A stretch of DNA of 64,000 nucleotides from Siphonodentalium dalli (lineage: Eukaryota; Mollusca; Scaphopoda; Gadilida; Siphonodentaliidae), in NCBI GenBank assembly GCA_032622095.1, contig CP136065.1, positions 63,533,094 through 63,597,093 of the forward strand. Direction: 5' to 3'. Shown piece after piece: positions 25,101 through 36,311 of this stretch. Every line of letters starts with the position of its first letter. Position 1 is the first letter of the stretch. The notes under the pieces are model-generated. The model was not told where the DNA came from and ran no database searches. It saw nothing but the letters and a program-made list of their open reading frames with translations. The translations under genes and the position numbers were made by a program.

Positions 25101-28100
25101 GGTTAACAAACAATTGAAATACCTTTATACGAACACTATTCCCACTATGTCTCAGAAAGTCATACTGACGTCATAAAAAATCCAACTTCAGAGACAAAAA
25201 AGTCAGGTTCCGATAGATAGATATATTGATATTTGCATGATGATTGCCGACAACTGAGGATGTCTGGATGTCTGCGTAAATTTTGGTGTACTGAACGAAA
25301 TGATGTTGTGCCAGAAAAAATGGAAAATGAAACCAAAATTGATCGATCTTCATTTTAAAACATGAAATCCATTGTATTCTTAATTTAAACTTTCCACTTT
25401 CCTTATTGCTCCATTGACTGTAATGTATGATATTATCCTGCTCCAGCTACAGCATCATTGACACTTTTATTTTTTTAGGCCTAATTCATTTGCAGCTTTA
25501 ATGCGACTCTAATGTTTTGTTTTGTTCAAATTTTTTAGACCTATGTTGACATTTGGGCTAAACTGAACAGATCACTGCATATCTGGTCTGGTCTTGGGAT
25601 GTCGTTAGTTGGCGTGGACACATGTGGTGACTACATGTTCAGTGGCCACACTGTAATCATCACTATGTTCAACTTCTTCATCACTGAATGTAAGTATGGT
25701 ATAAATCTGAGATAAAAATATCTTAGGATTGTTGTTATAATGATCGAACATCATGGATATGTGTACCTTCACACTTGTGTATTGTTCCATTAGGCCAAAT
25801 AAAACATATTATTTGAGTCCCAGACACTGTCCACATTGAAAAAATGGCCTGCATTGGACATTTTATTTTGATTTATATGCCCGTTTGAAAAAAGGGTCCA
25901 TATTATGTAATAAGTCTGTCCGTTAACATTTTGGTTTCCAGATGATAACTTGAGTATGGATTATTTGATCACAACTGAACTTGGCATGTGGATCAGTCAT
26001 ACCAAAATACAGGTACAATTTGAATTTGGATGCGGCCTGATGACTTTTGCCAGAGTTATGGTCCTTTTTCGACTTAGAAAATTAAATGTTTATGTAAACA
26101 TTTTGGTTTCCGGTTGATAACTTGAGTTTGGATTGTTTGATCCCAACTAAACTTGGTATGTTTCTCAGTCATACCAAAATACAGATCAGGTTCGAATTTG
26201 GGTTTGCTTCGATTATTTTTTCCGGAGTTGTGGGCCTTTTCGACTTGCATATTCCAGAGGGTGAATTTGGTGATGCTATCCCACCATGAGGGATACTGTC
26301 ACTAAATTAACCCTACAGGGACCTCATTATAACAGACAAACTATTTCAAGGCTGGCTGAGGGTACATAAAAACCCATACTACATGAATAGACAGGGTGTA
26401 ACTAATAAACTCCATAGAACCATGTTGGTGACAAATTTGTTTCGTCTCTTCTTCATCATCGGTTGTCACGAGTATTAGTCTACCAATGAAGCCTTGAAAT
26501 CGTGTGCGTCATTTGCAGAATGAGGTCGCCAGAGGGTGAATATAGTGACGCTATCCTCCACGGTAGGCTATTATCACCAACTTCACTCTCTGGGAACCTC
26601 ATTCTGCTTAGGCCTCCACTGCTTTTTTCGATGAAAAACATGGCCGCTGGCAGCCATCTTATATTTTACCGTTTGCACGACTAAATCCTTTAACCCACTC
26701 TACAAACCACGAGACCAAACTTTATATGGATCTTCAGGGTGACTTCTAGATGGGAGTCTTCAATTTTATTTTTTATTTGTTGAATAACATGGATGCCATC
26801 TTGGATTTTTCTCTTTGTATGATGAAATCCTTTTGGCACACCCTATAGGGCACGTCTCTCATCCTATCATCACCGATCTTTGGGGTCACCTCCAGATGGG
26901 AGCCATTTATTATTTAAAAAATTTGTTGAAAAACATGGCTGCCAGCGGTCATCTTGGATTTTATTATTTACATGACTAAATATTTTGGCACACCCTACAT
27001 GCTACATCCCTCATCCGATTGTCTCCAATCTTCATATGGATTTTTGGGTGACCTCTCAATGGGAGTCTTAGATTTCGTTAAAAAACGTGACCGCCAGCAG
27101 CCATCTTGGATTTCAAATTCGAATCAATCGGCACACCCTGCAACCCACATTTAATATCTGAGAAATTCTTTAAAAATGTTTAGAATTACCTCTAGATGGG
27201 AGCTATAAAATGGGAACACTTTTCGATGAAAAACATGGCCGGTGGCAGGCAGCCACTTTGGATTTTACTCTTTGCATGACCAAATCCTTTTGGCACCCCC
27301 CTACAGGCCACATCCTTCATATGATTGTCACAAAATTGCATATGGAACTTCTGGGTGACCACTAGATGAGAGCCGTCAAATATTTCTGAGTTTCGTTTAA
27401 AACATCTGATTTTACTCTTTTCATGACTAGATCTTTCGGCACAACCTGCATAAAAGCCTTGAATTAGTATGTCTGTCATTTGCAGATTGAGGTCCCAAGA
27501 GGGACAGTTGAGGCCTTAGCAGAATGAATTTCCTAAGGGTGAATTTGGTGACACTAGCCATGCCGTCAGACACACTATTTCAAGACTTGACCCTATATGC
27601 CACATCCCTCATCCAATTGTCACCAAACTTCAAATGATTCTTCAGGGTGACCTCTAGATGGGTGACATCCAATTGTTCCATAATTTGTTTTAAAAATTAT
27701 GGCCCCCAGAGGCCATCTTGGATTTCACATGTGAATATTATTTATTGGTGAAATGTTTGAAATGAAAATAATTTCATCTACGCAATACAAACTCTTTACT
27801 GAAACTTTTAGACTTCCCTTCTTCATTCTATGCTCAGCGTAAAATTATTGCCTCCCCAAATTGAGCTAAGGTGTCATTCACACTTACATTTTCTTAGAAA
27901 TTGCAGTTTTTGGATTGTCCTTATGTTATCTTGAGCAATATCTGACAACATCTCTTTATATTTCCGTTAAAGGAAGCCGTTCACACTGAACTATATGGAT
28001 AGATGTCCTGCGTTTGTAAACCATAGTAGAAAAGGGGTTAACTTTTTGGTCGCCTACGATCACTCACGGTCTTCACTCTTCAGTGGCTTGCCTCGGAATC

Positions 28101-31100
28101 AGTCATGCATGCGCAGTCCCAATATAATTCACTGTACAGATTGAATTAGCCAGTTTATTTTCTGCTACCAAACCGAACGGAAGTCTAAAGGGAGTATTGT
28201 TCCGAATTTGTCGTTTAACAACTAGACAACAAATTCAATTTATCGATACAATAATTACTGGTCGCCTACGCGTTAGTTTTTAGAATTATTGTTTCGAATT
28301 CACGGACCGTTTCGCTTCAAACATACAATTGTTCCGTGTTTTCGAATAGGTGGCGGACTTAAAAATTTTCGAATCTGAAAATCGACATTTCGCCATAATC
28401 AGCCGCCATTTCAAGGCCTTACGAGGCGCATAGACTATTGTGAACAATTCATCTATGTATTTATTATAGAACCTATAAGGTATGATATAATTTGTCAGAT
28501 ATAAAAAATGCCACGTGATTCGCTACCGGAAGTCTCCTAATTTCGTGGGAATTTATTTACGCGTGGACATTTATTTAGCAATAATTACCATCGCTACTGA
28601 CGCTATCTATCATAATGTTATGAACAACATTCTTTCTCATAATACTTTGTTGTTTTATGGTTCAATACAACTGATCCAGATGTGTTGGTCACATTTGAAC
28701 TTAAAGTTGATAACATCTTGGTTTATCAATGTAAAAACAGATACCTAAGAATAACAGTAGTGTCATTATTACTTTAATAAATTGACAGAGATTGATTGAA
28801 TCATTGATATTGGACAAGTGTTATAATTCTGTTCGTGGTTTGATTCTCGTAACGGAGCATCAAGAACACTACTGGAGTCACTAGAACTCATCAAAACAAC
28901 ATGCTTTCACAAAATACTTTGTGTTTTCTGTTTCAATACTGTTACACATGTCTCCTATGATTTAGATGTGTTTGTCGACGCTTGAAGTTGACTACAGTTA
29001 TCAATATCAGAAAAATAACGACTGTCGTGGTACTAAGATTCGTTAGTGTCATTAATTTCAGACAGGGATTGACATCTGACAGGAGTCAGAATTCTGTTGA
29101 GTACATGATTCGATTCTCGTACAGTGTTGTAACTTCACTGTCAAATTTTGAACTGCTAGCATTTAATGATTGCAAGCATGACGCTAAAATTAATCGTAAT
29201 GACAGTTTCACTATTGTCTCAATTCCAGATTTTAGTTATTATTCTGAATTGTATCCAAAATTAACCCATCCTTTCAAAATTGCTGGGTTGTTTCTCGACT
29301 AAGTGATGTCTCCTTCCAGAATACAAACATAATTGCTTTCCTTCCTGTGGAGGTTTACCGAAAAGAAGCGGTGGGGGCTGGGTTACTACGATTCTGGATA
29401 TGGCTCTAATTGGGACACAAAATACAAATCATGGGTGCTCCGGTTTGCATTCTCTAGAGTAAGGCAAGAAGCTTATCGTCACTCTGACGGTGTTTAATCA
29501 TGGTTTCACTATCTACAAATATATTTGAAGATACTTTGGTTTCAAAAACCTTTCCCCTTCTTGATTAAATTATGAGAATGATTCCAGCCTGAAAGGTATT
29601 TAGAATCGTGGTGACTTGAACCCTCCAGTTAACTGGCCCACTGTCAATATCTGGCGACCGTGGCCTGGCTGACGTTCCCCAATGAATAACGATATAATAG
29701 CAGTGGTATTCCAGGACGAGGAAGGCGGGGGGAGACATTATTTATGGCAAGTAACCATATCAAATGTGATCTTGGTACAAGAACAGGCTGTACATCCAAT
29801 ACAGCATGCATTGTTCATAAAGGGCATGGTAGGTGTTTTGAAGGTATTCATGGACTAGCTGGAGTCTCAATGAATTTTCAAATATATACGTGTCCCGACC
29901 TTTCATACCGTTGAATAGACTTCACACACGAATGAAGCATATTTACATCGAAAGCATTTATATTGTCACGTGTCCCACGACCACTGCCAATAGCCTTTCC
30001 GACAAGAGTCCATCAGCATGGCTCTTCATACTTCTATTGCCCATATCAATTTGATTATCTGGCACATAGACAATAAAACAGGCAAAGACGTTTGCGCTGT
30101 CCAGCTAAGCTTTCGAGGAAGCTCATTGACCAGCATTACCGACCTTTCCTAAGACGCAGGCAGGGGACCACCCTGTACGAGTGGATCCCATCCCCATGGC
30201 ACCAGATGCCCGATCATAAGGGCCTGAAACCATGCTGCCAACTCTGCGCATTTCGGTCTATGCTGGGTTTGTCCTCTCTTCCTTAAACATGCCATAAGCC
30301 GGACCACTTAGGTAGGGGGAGTTCCTCTCTATCTTGGCTCTTCATATTAAAATAAACAACATTATAAAGGGATGTGTATCCTTTACTAGGAGGATGATAA
30401 TTTCATTCGTTTCCTTCCTAGGGGAGCCATTTTTAGAGCGGGTCTTCCCCTAGTTTGCTGCATGCTTCACACTAACTGACCTATAACACACCTACATGTA
30501 GGTCGTTCTGCTGCATGTTTGGGGGGGGGCAGAGGCTCAGACCTGAATATTCCGTATGGTGACCGTGAAAATTTACCTGTGTTCATCATCTGACTACATT
30601 GTACATCATTTGAACTGATTTCGGTTGTAGAAGGCGCACCTTCATTTCTTAGAATCGGATCGCGGTGGGTATTCCGCTGGGAACGCGGACTGCTCTCAGG
30701 TGACTAGTGGTCGTGATGGCCTAATAATAGTAATGTGTGTGGATTTAGGCTGAACATAATACTTGTGATTGCACATTTTGCTGTCTGTCTCCATTCCAAA
30801 GGATGGTGCTCGTTGGGAAATTTCTCCAAAATTAATACTCGTACCGACACTATTGTTTGGCACCTGAGGGTAGCGGTTTGCTTTCTCATTGGATGCTCTG
30901 GTCACCTGCGGTGTTCGACCATGCGCTCCTGATGCTCATGGCTGTTAGTCATGTTCTCTGAGGGGCTATATATATATCTTTAATGATACATTGGATTGTG
31001 CCAGGGATCTCTGCTCTGGCTCCGACCATTGGATTGTTGGGCGCAGCTTTAGTAGGGTCTTCTGACATGATCTTATGATGACTTATATATCACCATGATA

Positions 31101-33417
31101 TACATGTATCTATTATATCATTTTATATATCTATATATGCGAAAGATTTGTGTCACCAGGTTTCTGCAATGATATCTTGTGATACATAGGTACCTCAGAG
31201 ACATGAGACATGTTCTCTGTGGGGTTGTATATCTATATTTAGTGATACGTTGGATCATGACAGGGAGCTGTGATCTGGCTCCGCCCATTAGATTGATGGG
31301 CGCAGCTTTGGAAGGGCCTTCTGACATGGTCTCATGAGGAAAACTTAATATATATATCCCCCGGATATATATATTATATCATTTTATATATATATATACG
31401 CAATGTGTATATTGTGATACATAGGTACCTCAGGGACATGTGAACATGTGATAACTGTTCTAAGGGCAGGACCAGTTCACGCTCCTCCGATTACGCCTCG
31501 GCGGTACAATCATTCTGTGGGGAAACGTCTGGTGGAGAAGACGGGGTACTTGGGACCTCCAGGACATTTGTCCCCCACCAGACGCCAGCGGTTCTGGGCG
31601 CTAAAGCTGCCAAATCGCGTGCCTACAAATCGTCACCGGCAGATGGGCCTCCGGCAGCTTAAGCGTAGGGCAGGGGCCGTACCCATGAGGTAAAGCGCCG
31701 CGTCCCCCTGGTCACGCTCGTCTTAACGACAAAATGCGGCCTTGCCTGCCATTCCTCCGTGAAGGGATCAGAGAAAAATGACCTCTCCCCACCCTCCAGC
31801 TTGGCCAGGATATTAGCTTGGGCATGACCACCTGCAGCATGCGATGGTGGGGGCTCCCTCTGATCCGATGGCTTGACTCGCTTATAGTTGTATAACCCAT
31901 TTGGGCTAATGGGCTCTCCATTTGATCCCTGTGCCACAGATTGGGCATCAGGTTATCTGCCATTTGCATTGGTGAACAGCAGTTAGTTAACTCTTAATGT
32001 GGGTTGTCTTGCCATCTTTGGAGTGGGCCTCCTCCAGTGCAGGTCGTTATGTCGCTAAGGTGGAGAGGGAGTTAGTCTCCTCGCATCTCAAATCGGCTGG
32101 ATTCTTAGAACTGACGGATGAAGAACAGAGAATTGCTCGGTTCGCTCGCAATTCGGAATTGAATGGCACCACCTGGGATGTTGCTTCCAAAAACAAGGGG
32201 GGGAGGTACATGTTTCAGCAATATAGCACTCTAATTATATGAGTTATTTCACGTAACTAATCGTAACAGATTCATTAAAGAGTTCATATTTAGGTACAAT
32301 CTGTTTAGAAGAGTGCATTCCCTCCAAAATTTGGCTATTAACTTTATTGCTCGTGCCTCCTCCTGGGCTTGCATACTAATCCATATAGTTCAGTGTGAAC
32401 GGCTTCCTTTAGCGGAAATATGATATTTTTAAAAATATAATATATATTTCCTTAAAGAAAGCCTGAACACTGAACTATCATAGGGCCCTCCCATGGCGGT
32501 GCCATTCCCAACCCCGCGACGCGCCAATCTTCTGATTGAGTTGAAAATAAACTAACTAATTCAATCTGTACAGTGTATTATATTGGGACTGCGCATGCGT
32601 GACTGATTCCGAGGCAAGCCACTGAAGAGTGAAGACCGTGAGTGATCGTAGGCGATCAAAATGTTAACCCCTTTTCTACTATGGTTTACAAACGCAGGAC
32701 ATCTATCCATATAGTTCAGTGTTCAGGCTTTCTTTAAGGAAATATATATTATATTTTTAAAAATATCATATTTTGTACGTGGTTCTGATTTGAGAAGATG
32801 CAGGCCTAGTACCATTTTGGTCATGGTCTGATAATTTTTGTCAGAGTTATGCTCCTTTTTTAACTTAGAATTTGCAGTTTTTGTGTTGTCTGGATGATAA
32901 CTTGAGCAATATTGAACATTTTCTTGATATACGTGGTTCTCAATTGAGAAGACAGAGACCAAGTTCGATTTTCGTCATAGTCCAACCATATTTCACCGAG
33001 TTATGCCCTTTTTCAACTGCCACATGTGGGACGTGGGGTCTGCAACTGTTTATTCTTATTATTATTCTTTCAGACACTCCTAGAATCAGTATGTACTACC
33101 TCCATACAACCACGTGGGTGATGAATTTATTTGGTCTCTTCTTCATTATCGCCGGTCACGAGCATTACTCCATCGATGTCTTCATTGCGTTCTACATAAC
33201 ATCGAGACTATTCCTGTATTACCACACACTAGCTAACAACTGCCAGCTAGCGAAGCATGACATTCAGACAACACAGATATGGTTTCCGCTCTTCACGTTC
33301 TTCGAATCAAAATGCCGAGGGATGATCGTGCCTAATGAATATGAGTGGCCTCTTCCCTGGCCGAAGTCATTCAAAAGTTATTTCTCAAGGAATAGACATG
33401 CGAAAAAATATAGGTGA
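21447..33417 (+). CDS. SAMD8: SAMD8/SMSr, SAM-domain ceramide phosphoethanolamine synthase (4 coding exons, gene span)
   Basis: Join 21447-22111, 24579-24696, 25539-25689 and 33074-33417: 1278 nt, 425 residues, with frame kept at all three junctions (phases 2, 0, 1). Domain order: SAM domain (about 4-70), Ser-rich polar linker (71-145), then the multi-span sphingomyelin-synthase core. Visible family motifs: [10 protein letters not shown] (181-190); RRMF...CVTM (227-244); [10 protein letters not shown] (290-299); HEHYSIDV (340-347). The predicted catalytic triad is H298, H342 and D346, with the family's usual spacing. Known of the family: SMSr is an ER enzyme that transfers phosphoethanolamine from PE to ceramide and helps control ceramide levels. 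In published work Glu, rather than Asp, next to the second catalytic His favours ethanolamine; here it is Glu341. ATG 21447 is chosen because it starts the SAM domain and lies 12 nt after an acceptor (AG 21434-21435), so an upstream 5' UTR exon is likely. It was not found here. Confidence 0.95.
22112..24578 (+). other. SAMD8 intron 1
   Basis: GT-AG intron of about 2.5 kb between SAMD8 exons 1 and 2. Apart from the hAT-like MITE at 24371-24492 and a GCC-rich patch near 23590-23640, I recognise no feature. Open frames around 22391-24002 have no recognisable domain and look like chance. Confidence 0.8.
24371..24492. mobile_element. AGCCCT foldback MITE, copy 2 (SAMD8 intron 1)
   Basis: Same family as the one at 20908. 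Direct repeat GAAGAATA lies at 24363-24370 and 24493-24500, an 8-bp duplication that points to hAT. Confidence 0.75.
24579..24696 (+). CDS. SAMD8: SAMD8 coding exon 2: D2 motif and third membrane span
   Basis: 118 nt. The acceptor is tgatttttctag; the donor is aagcag|gtatga. Its first base completes Arg222, followed by [12 protein letters not shown] and a hydrophobic segment up to SVPSAHLQC. This is the conserved RRxF...TM...C block of sphingomyelin-synthase-like enzymes. Confidence 0.93.
24697..25538 (+). other. SAMD8 intron 2
   Basis: GT-AG intron of 842 bp. It contains one TTAA-type double-hairpin MITE (24768-25030). The rest is AT-rich, with nothing recognised. Confidence 0.8.
24768..25030. 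mobile_element. TTAA-type double-hairpin MITE (SAMD8 intron 2)
   Basis: Left end CCCTGTCATGATGGGAGCTG after GTAA; right end inverted, with TTAA at 25027-25030. Two decayed hairpins built on tctcttatatatgcgag lie at about 24820-24895 and 24918-24990. Confidence 0.8.
25539..25689 (+). CDS. SAMD8: SAMD8 coding exon 3: catalytic D3 motif
   Basis: 151 nt. The acceptor is caaattttttag; the donor is gaat|gtaagt. It encodes residues 262-311 plus one base of 312. It carries [10 protein letters not shown] with the first catalytic histidine, H298, followed by a hydrophobic stretch ([10 protein letters not shown]). Confidence 0.94.
25925..26240. repeat. Two-copy ~175-bp direct repeat in intron 3
   Basis: acattttggtttcc, then gataacttgagt, then agtcataccaaaatacag occurs twice in order, followed by 'ttatggtcctttttcgactt'. 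The same words recur at 32810-33025 and near 44150-44760. Confidence 0.75.
26516..26610. repeat. GCAGAATGAG foldback, copy 2 (intron 3)
   Basis: The left arm gcagaatgaggtcgccagag pairs with the right arm ctctgggaacctcattctgc; the arms continue through gtgaa/ttcac to a loop near 26560. Confidence 0.75.
26620..27740. repeat. Degenerate ~200-bp tandem array with CATGGCCGCCAG core
   Basis: Recurrent blocks: acatggc.gcc..cagccatctt, tttactctttgcatgac, cacaccctacaggccacatc, and gggtgacctctagatggga. About five to six diverged units; related to the array at 48181-49125. Confidence 0.75.
30952..31440. repeat. Tandem duplication, ~246-bp unit
   Basis: gttctctg.ggg...tatat, then gggcgcagcttt, then cttctgacatg, then gtgatacataggtacctcag occurs in order at 30952-31197 and 31198-31440. 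Each unit carries AT-rich tatata stretches. Confidence 0.8.
31448..32242. other. GC-richer relic inside the 4.4-kb element; identity unknown
   Basis: Compositionally unlike its neighbours. Open frames exist on both strands (31448-31693 plus, 31659-31937 minus, 31997-32242 plus). The last contains [11 protein letters not shown], which faintly resembles the segment after the catalytic block of DIRS-type reverse transcriptases. That is too weak to assign. Confidence 0.25.
32456..32733. mobile_element. TTAA-flanked MITE related to the 4.4-kb element
   Basis: Ends AGAAAGCCTGAACACTGAAC inverted; TTAA at 32452-32455 and 32734-32737. The right ~190 bp is an inverted copy of 27971-28165. The 38 bp outside each TTAA are also inverted copies of each other (32413-32451 and 32738-32775). 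Confidence 0.8.
33074..33417 (+). CDS. SAMD8: SAMD8 coding exon 4: catalytic D4 motif and C-terminus
   Basis: 344 nt including TGA at 33415-33417. The acceptor is attattctttcag. It carries [19 protein letters not shown] with H342 and D346, then the IWFP/FFE and [12 protein letters not shown] tail. The end reads tatag|gtgaac, so the last coding bases also form a possible donor (GT at 33414); see the candidate exon at 36312. No AATAAA was seen in the first ~1 kb after the stop. Confidence 0.93.
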
Positions 33418-33950
33418 ACATCATCTTCAATTGATACTCATATTTATCATATGACCTGTGAGGTGTGGTGCACTGCGAATCGGCAATGTGTTGCATAGAT
33501 TCAAAATCTGATATCAAATTGGGATGACGAGGGCAACATCGAATTGAATCGGCTAACTGCCAGTGTGTAGCGCAGGTCCTCAAAGTAATTCACAAGTGTT
33601 TTACTATCGGGAAAATTCAGTGTACATTTCAAAAGAAAATAACATTGTAGATGCGATGTATACATTCCGATAATGTTTTAGTAATTATTTCAGAGTATGT
33701 TTACATGTATGTGCACAATAATTATACATTTTGCAGTTAGTCAAAAATCTCTATCAAGTGATACATTGCCACACAATCTGCAGGCAGGTTTGTGAGGACA
33801 TTTTGGATATTCAAACCACCGAATCACACCAGTGATATTGACATCGAATAGTCCCCAATTCATTGAAAATCCTGCAAATAGTTTGTCGGTCATTTGCAGA
33901 ATGAGGTCCCCCCTCCCCAGAGGGTAAATTTAGTCACGCTATCACGCTGA
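33418..33950. other. Sequence after the SAMD8 stop (possible 3' UTR)
   Basis: No polyadenylation signal of the AATAAA type was seen. A GCAGAATGAGGTCCCC fragment lies at about 33896-33935. No other feature. Confidence 0.5.
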
Positions 33951-34350
33951 GTGATTCACTGCATGGTCATTCAGAATTATGTTTGCATTCTGATTCATTG
34001 CATGTTTTATACAGAACTGTTTTGTGTTCGATTCACTCCATGAATTTCATACAGAACTGTATTTTGCATGCTGATTAACTGAATGATTTCATACAGAACT
34101 ATGTTTTTTTTTGTTCGATTCACTGCATGAATTTCATACAGAACTGTATTTTGCATGCTGATTCACTGCATGATTCATTCAGAACCATGTTTTGCGTGCT
34201 GATTAACTGAATGATTTCATACAGAACTATGTATTCTGTGTTGATTCACTGCATATATTTCACACAGAACTATGTTTCGTGTGCTGATTCTCAGCATGAA
34301 TTTCATACAGAACTATGTTTTGTGTACTGATTCACTGCATGGATTTCATA
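33951..34350. repeat. ~42-bp tandem array
   Basis: About nine copies of a unit made of tgattcactgcatg, aatttcatacagaact and atgttttgtgtgc, with small indels. Confidence 0.9.
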
Positions 34351-34499
34351 ACATCGTGAGGTGCCACTGTGATATGAATTCTTTGAAGCTGAATATTTTT
34401 GTCCCCCGACATTCTGCCGTTAGATTATAATAATTACCCTATCCTGTGTGAATACGTCTGTGTGCATGCGTGCGTCTATGGTTCTGTCCATCCGGAACT

Positions 34500-34930
34500 C
34501 TGTCCGAGTCTGTATTCTGTCATTTTCCTATCAATTTTTTTTAAACTTGGCAAATATATCTTATGTGAACTTGCTCACCTGAGATTTTGATTTCGGTCGG
34601 ACTCATTTTGATGGAGTTATTGCCCTTTTTCAACATAGAATTGTACATCCTGGGATTCATCTTTTGTTCGATTTGTATTCCATCATTCTCTGTCAATTTA
34701 AAAAAAACAACTTGTCCCAGATGTCTACCAGCATGGGAACCTGGGCACTTGCGATTTTGATTTCAGTCGTATTCATTTTGGCAGGGTTATTGCCCTTTTT
34801 CGACATAGAATCGTACATCCTGGGGCTCATCTTTTGTCTGACTGAGCATGTATTCTGTCATTTTCAAGTCGATTTATTTTAAACTTCGCACATATATCAA
34901 CGAGCATGTGAACCTGTGCACCTGCTGTTT
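34500..34930. repeat. Degenerate ~160-bp repeat upstream of the 122-bp array
   Basis: tattctgtcattttc, then gcaaatatatc/cacatatatc, then ttgccctttttc.acatagaa repeats about three times from 34510. It shares the 'gagttattgcc' block with the following array. Confidence 0.65.
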
Positions 34931-34931
34931 T

Positions 34932-35745
34932 AAGTTCAGTTGGAGTAATTTTTGCTGAGTTTTTACCATTCTTCAACATAGGAATGTTTTATGTTTTTTA
35001 TTTTTGAGTTCAGTTGGATTCATTTTGGCAGAGTTATTGCCATTCTTCAACGTAGAAGTGTTTTACATTTTTTTATTTTAGAGTTATTGACCCTTTCTCG
35101 ACACAGTGAGATGTGCAACATATTTTGAGTTCAGTTGGAATAATTTAGGCAGAGTTATTGCCATTTTTCGAAATAGAAGTGTTTTATATTTTGTTTGTTT
35201 TGGAGTTATTAACCATTTCTTGACACATTGAAGATGTGCAACATATTTTGAGTTCAGTTGGAGTCATTTTGGCGGAGTTATTGCCATTTTTCAACATAGA
35301 AGTGTTTTCCTTTTTTTTATTTTAGAGTTATTGACCCTTTCTCGACACAGTGAGATGTGCAACATATTTTGAGTTCAGTTGGAATCATTTAGGCAGAATT
35401 ATTGCCATTTTTCGAAATAGAAGTGTTTTATATTTTGTTTGTTTTGGAGTTATTAACCATTTCTTGACACATTGAAGATGTGCAACATATTTTGAGTTCA
35501 GTTGGAGTCATTTTGGCGAAGTTATTGTTATTTTTCAACAATGAAGTGTTTTACATTTTTTTATTTTAGAGTTATTGACCCTTTCTCGACACAGTGAAGA
35601 TGTGCAACATATTTTGAGTTCAGTTGGAATCATTTTGGCAGAGTTATTGCCATTTTTCGAAATAGAAGTGTTTTATATTTTTTTTGTTTTAGAGTTATTG
35701 ACCCTTTCTCAACACATGAAGATGTGCAACATATTTAGTGAATAT
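34932..35745. repeat. 122-bp tandem array with an alternating two-unit order
   Basis: gagttcagttgga begins units at about 35006, 35126, 35249, 35371, 35494 and 35616. Two subtypes alternate: one with ttgtttgttttggag...ttaaccatttcttgac, the other with ttttattttagag...ttgaccctttctcgac. The 64-106-codon frames are read-through. Confidence 0.9.
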
Positions 35746-36311
35746 GCACTTTGTATCATATTGGTGTAATCAATTCCTCCTAAAGTTTGTAGTATAGGGA
35801 TATGAAAACCCATAGATCCTTCAAACATGCCACCTTAGTCAGGGGACATTTTGGTCAGTGACCATTAATTTTATTTTCTCTGCCTCTGTCATGTTTTACA
35901 TGAAAATCACATCAAATAGAGTCATATGATAAATATGAAATTTGTGTTTCTCTCAAATGATATTTATTCAAACTTGGCTAGAATTTTCTGTTTTTTTCTC
36001 ATCAAAGGCTTGACAAAACAGAAAGTTATAATATTTTGTGATAGAATAGTGCACAAAGAACAATATTGCTCTGCATAGCATGTTTCAATTTCCAGCAATA
36101 ATAGTAGTGTACCTTTAAAAGAGTGGAAATAAACCCTGCTTGCAGGGTAATTTTGTTGGTGAAAAACAAAATATAAAAAATAGTCTGGTTGCCCATTAAA
36201 AAAAAAAGTGTCTGAGATACAGATAGTCAACATTGTGTCCTTGTTTAAATCAGGGTAGTTCTGGTAGTTGTTAATTTCATTTCAAATTCAAGGAAATTAT
36301 TATGTTTGCAG
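35746..36311. other. No gene recognised
   Basis: AT-rich. AATAAA at 36128-36133. The minus-strand frame 35964-36233 shows no domain. Confidence 0.5.

Larger units (their letters stand above)
27971..32408. mobile_element. 4.4-kb inverted-end element in SAMD8 intron 3
   Basis: Ends AGGAAGCCGTTCACACTGAA in inverted orientation; flanked by TTAA (27967-27970) and TTAG (32409-32412), so probably a decayed TTAA site. The interior is AT-rich to about 29.9 kb, then GC-richer (31.4-32.2 kb). No intact transposase frame was recognised. Confidence 0.65.
25690..33073 (+). other. SAMD8 intron 3, repeat-filled
   Basis: GT-AG intron of about 7.4 kb between the exons carrying H298 and H342. It holds a two-copy ~175-bp array, a ~200-bp degenerate array, a GCAGAATGAG foldback, a 4.4-kb inverted-end element, a local ~246-bp duplication, and a small related MITE in inverted orientation. 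All are listed separately. Confidence 0.85.

Noticed and set aside
28982-29302. 106-codon frame in SAMD8 intron 3
   Set aside because: It lies within the 4.4-kb inverted-end element and has no domain; composition matches the surrounding AT-rich DNA.
32872-33073. Upstream part of the long frame leading into SAMD8 exon 4
   Set aside because: It is intron sequence made of the 'gataacttgag' repeat. The acceptor ttcag at 33073 and the phase from exon 3 define the real exon start.
33951-34350. CRISPR-like regular array
   Set aside because: The units are contiguous and similar throughout, with no unique spacers, and the genome is animal; it is an ordinary minisatellite.
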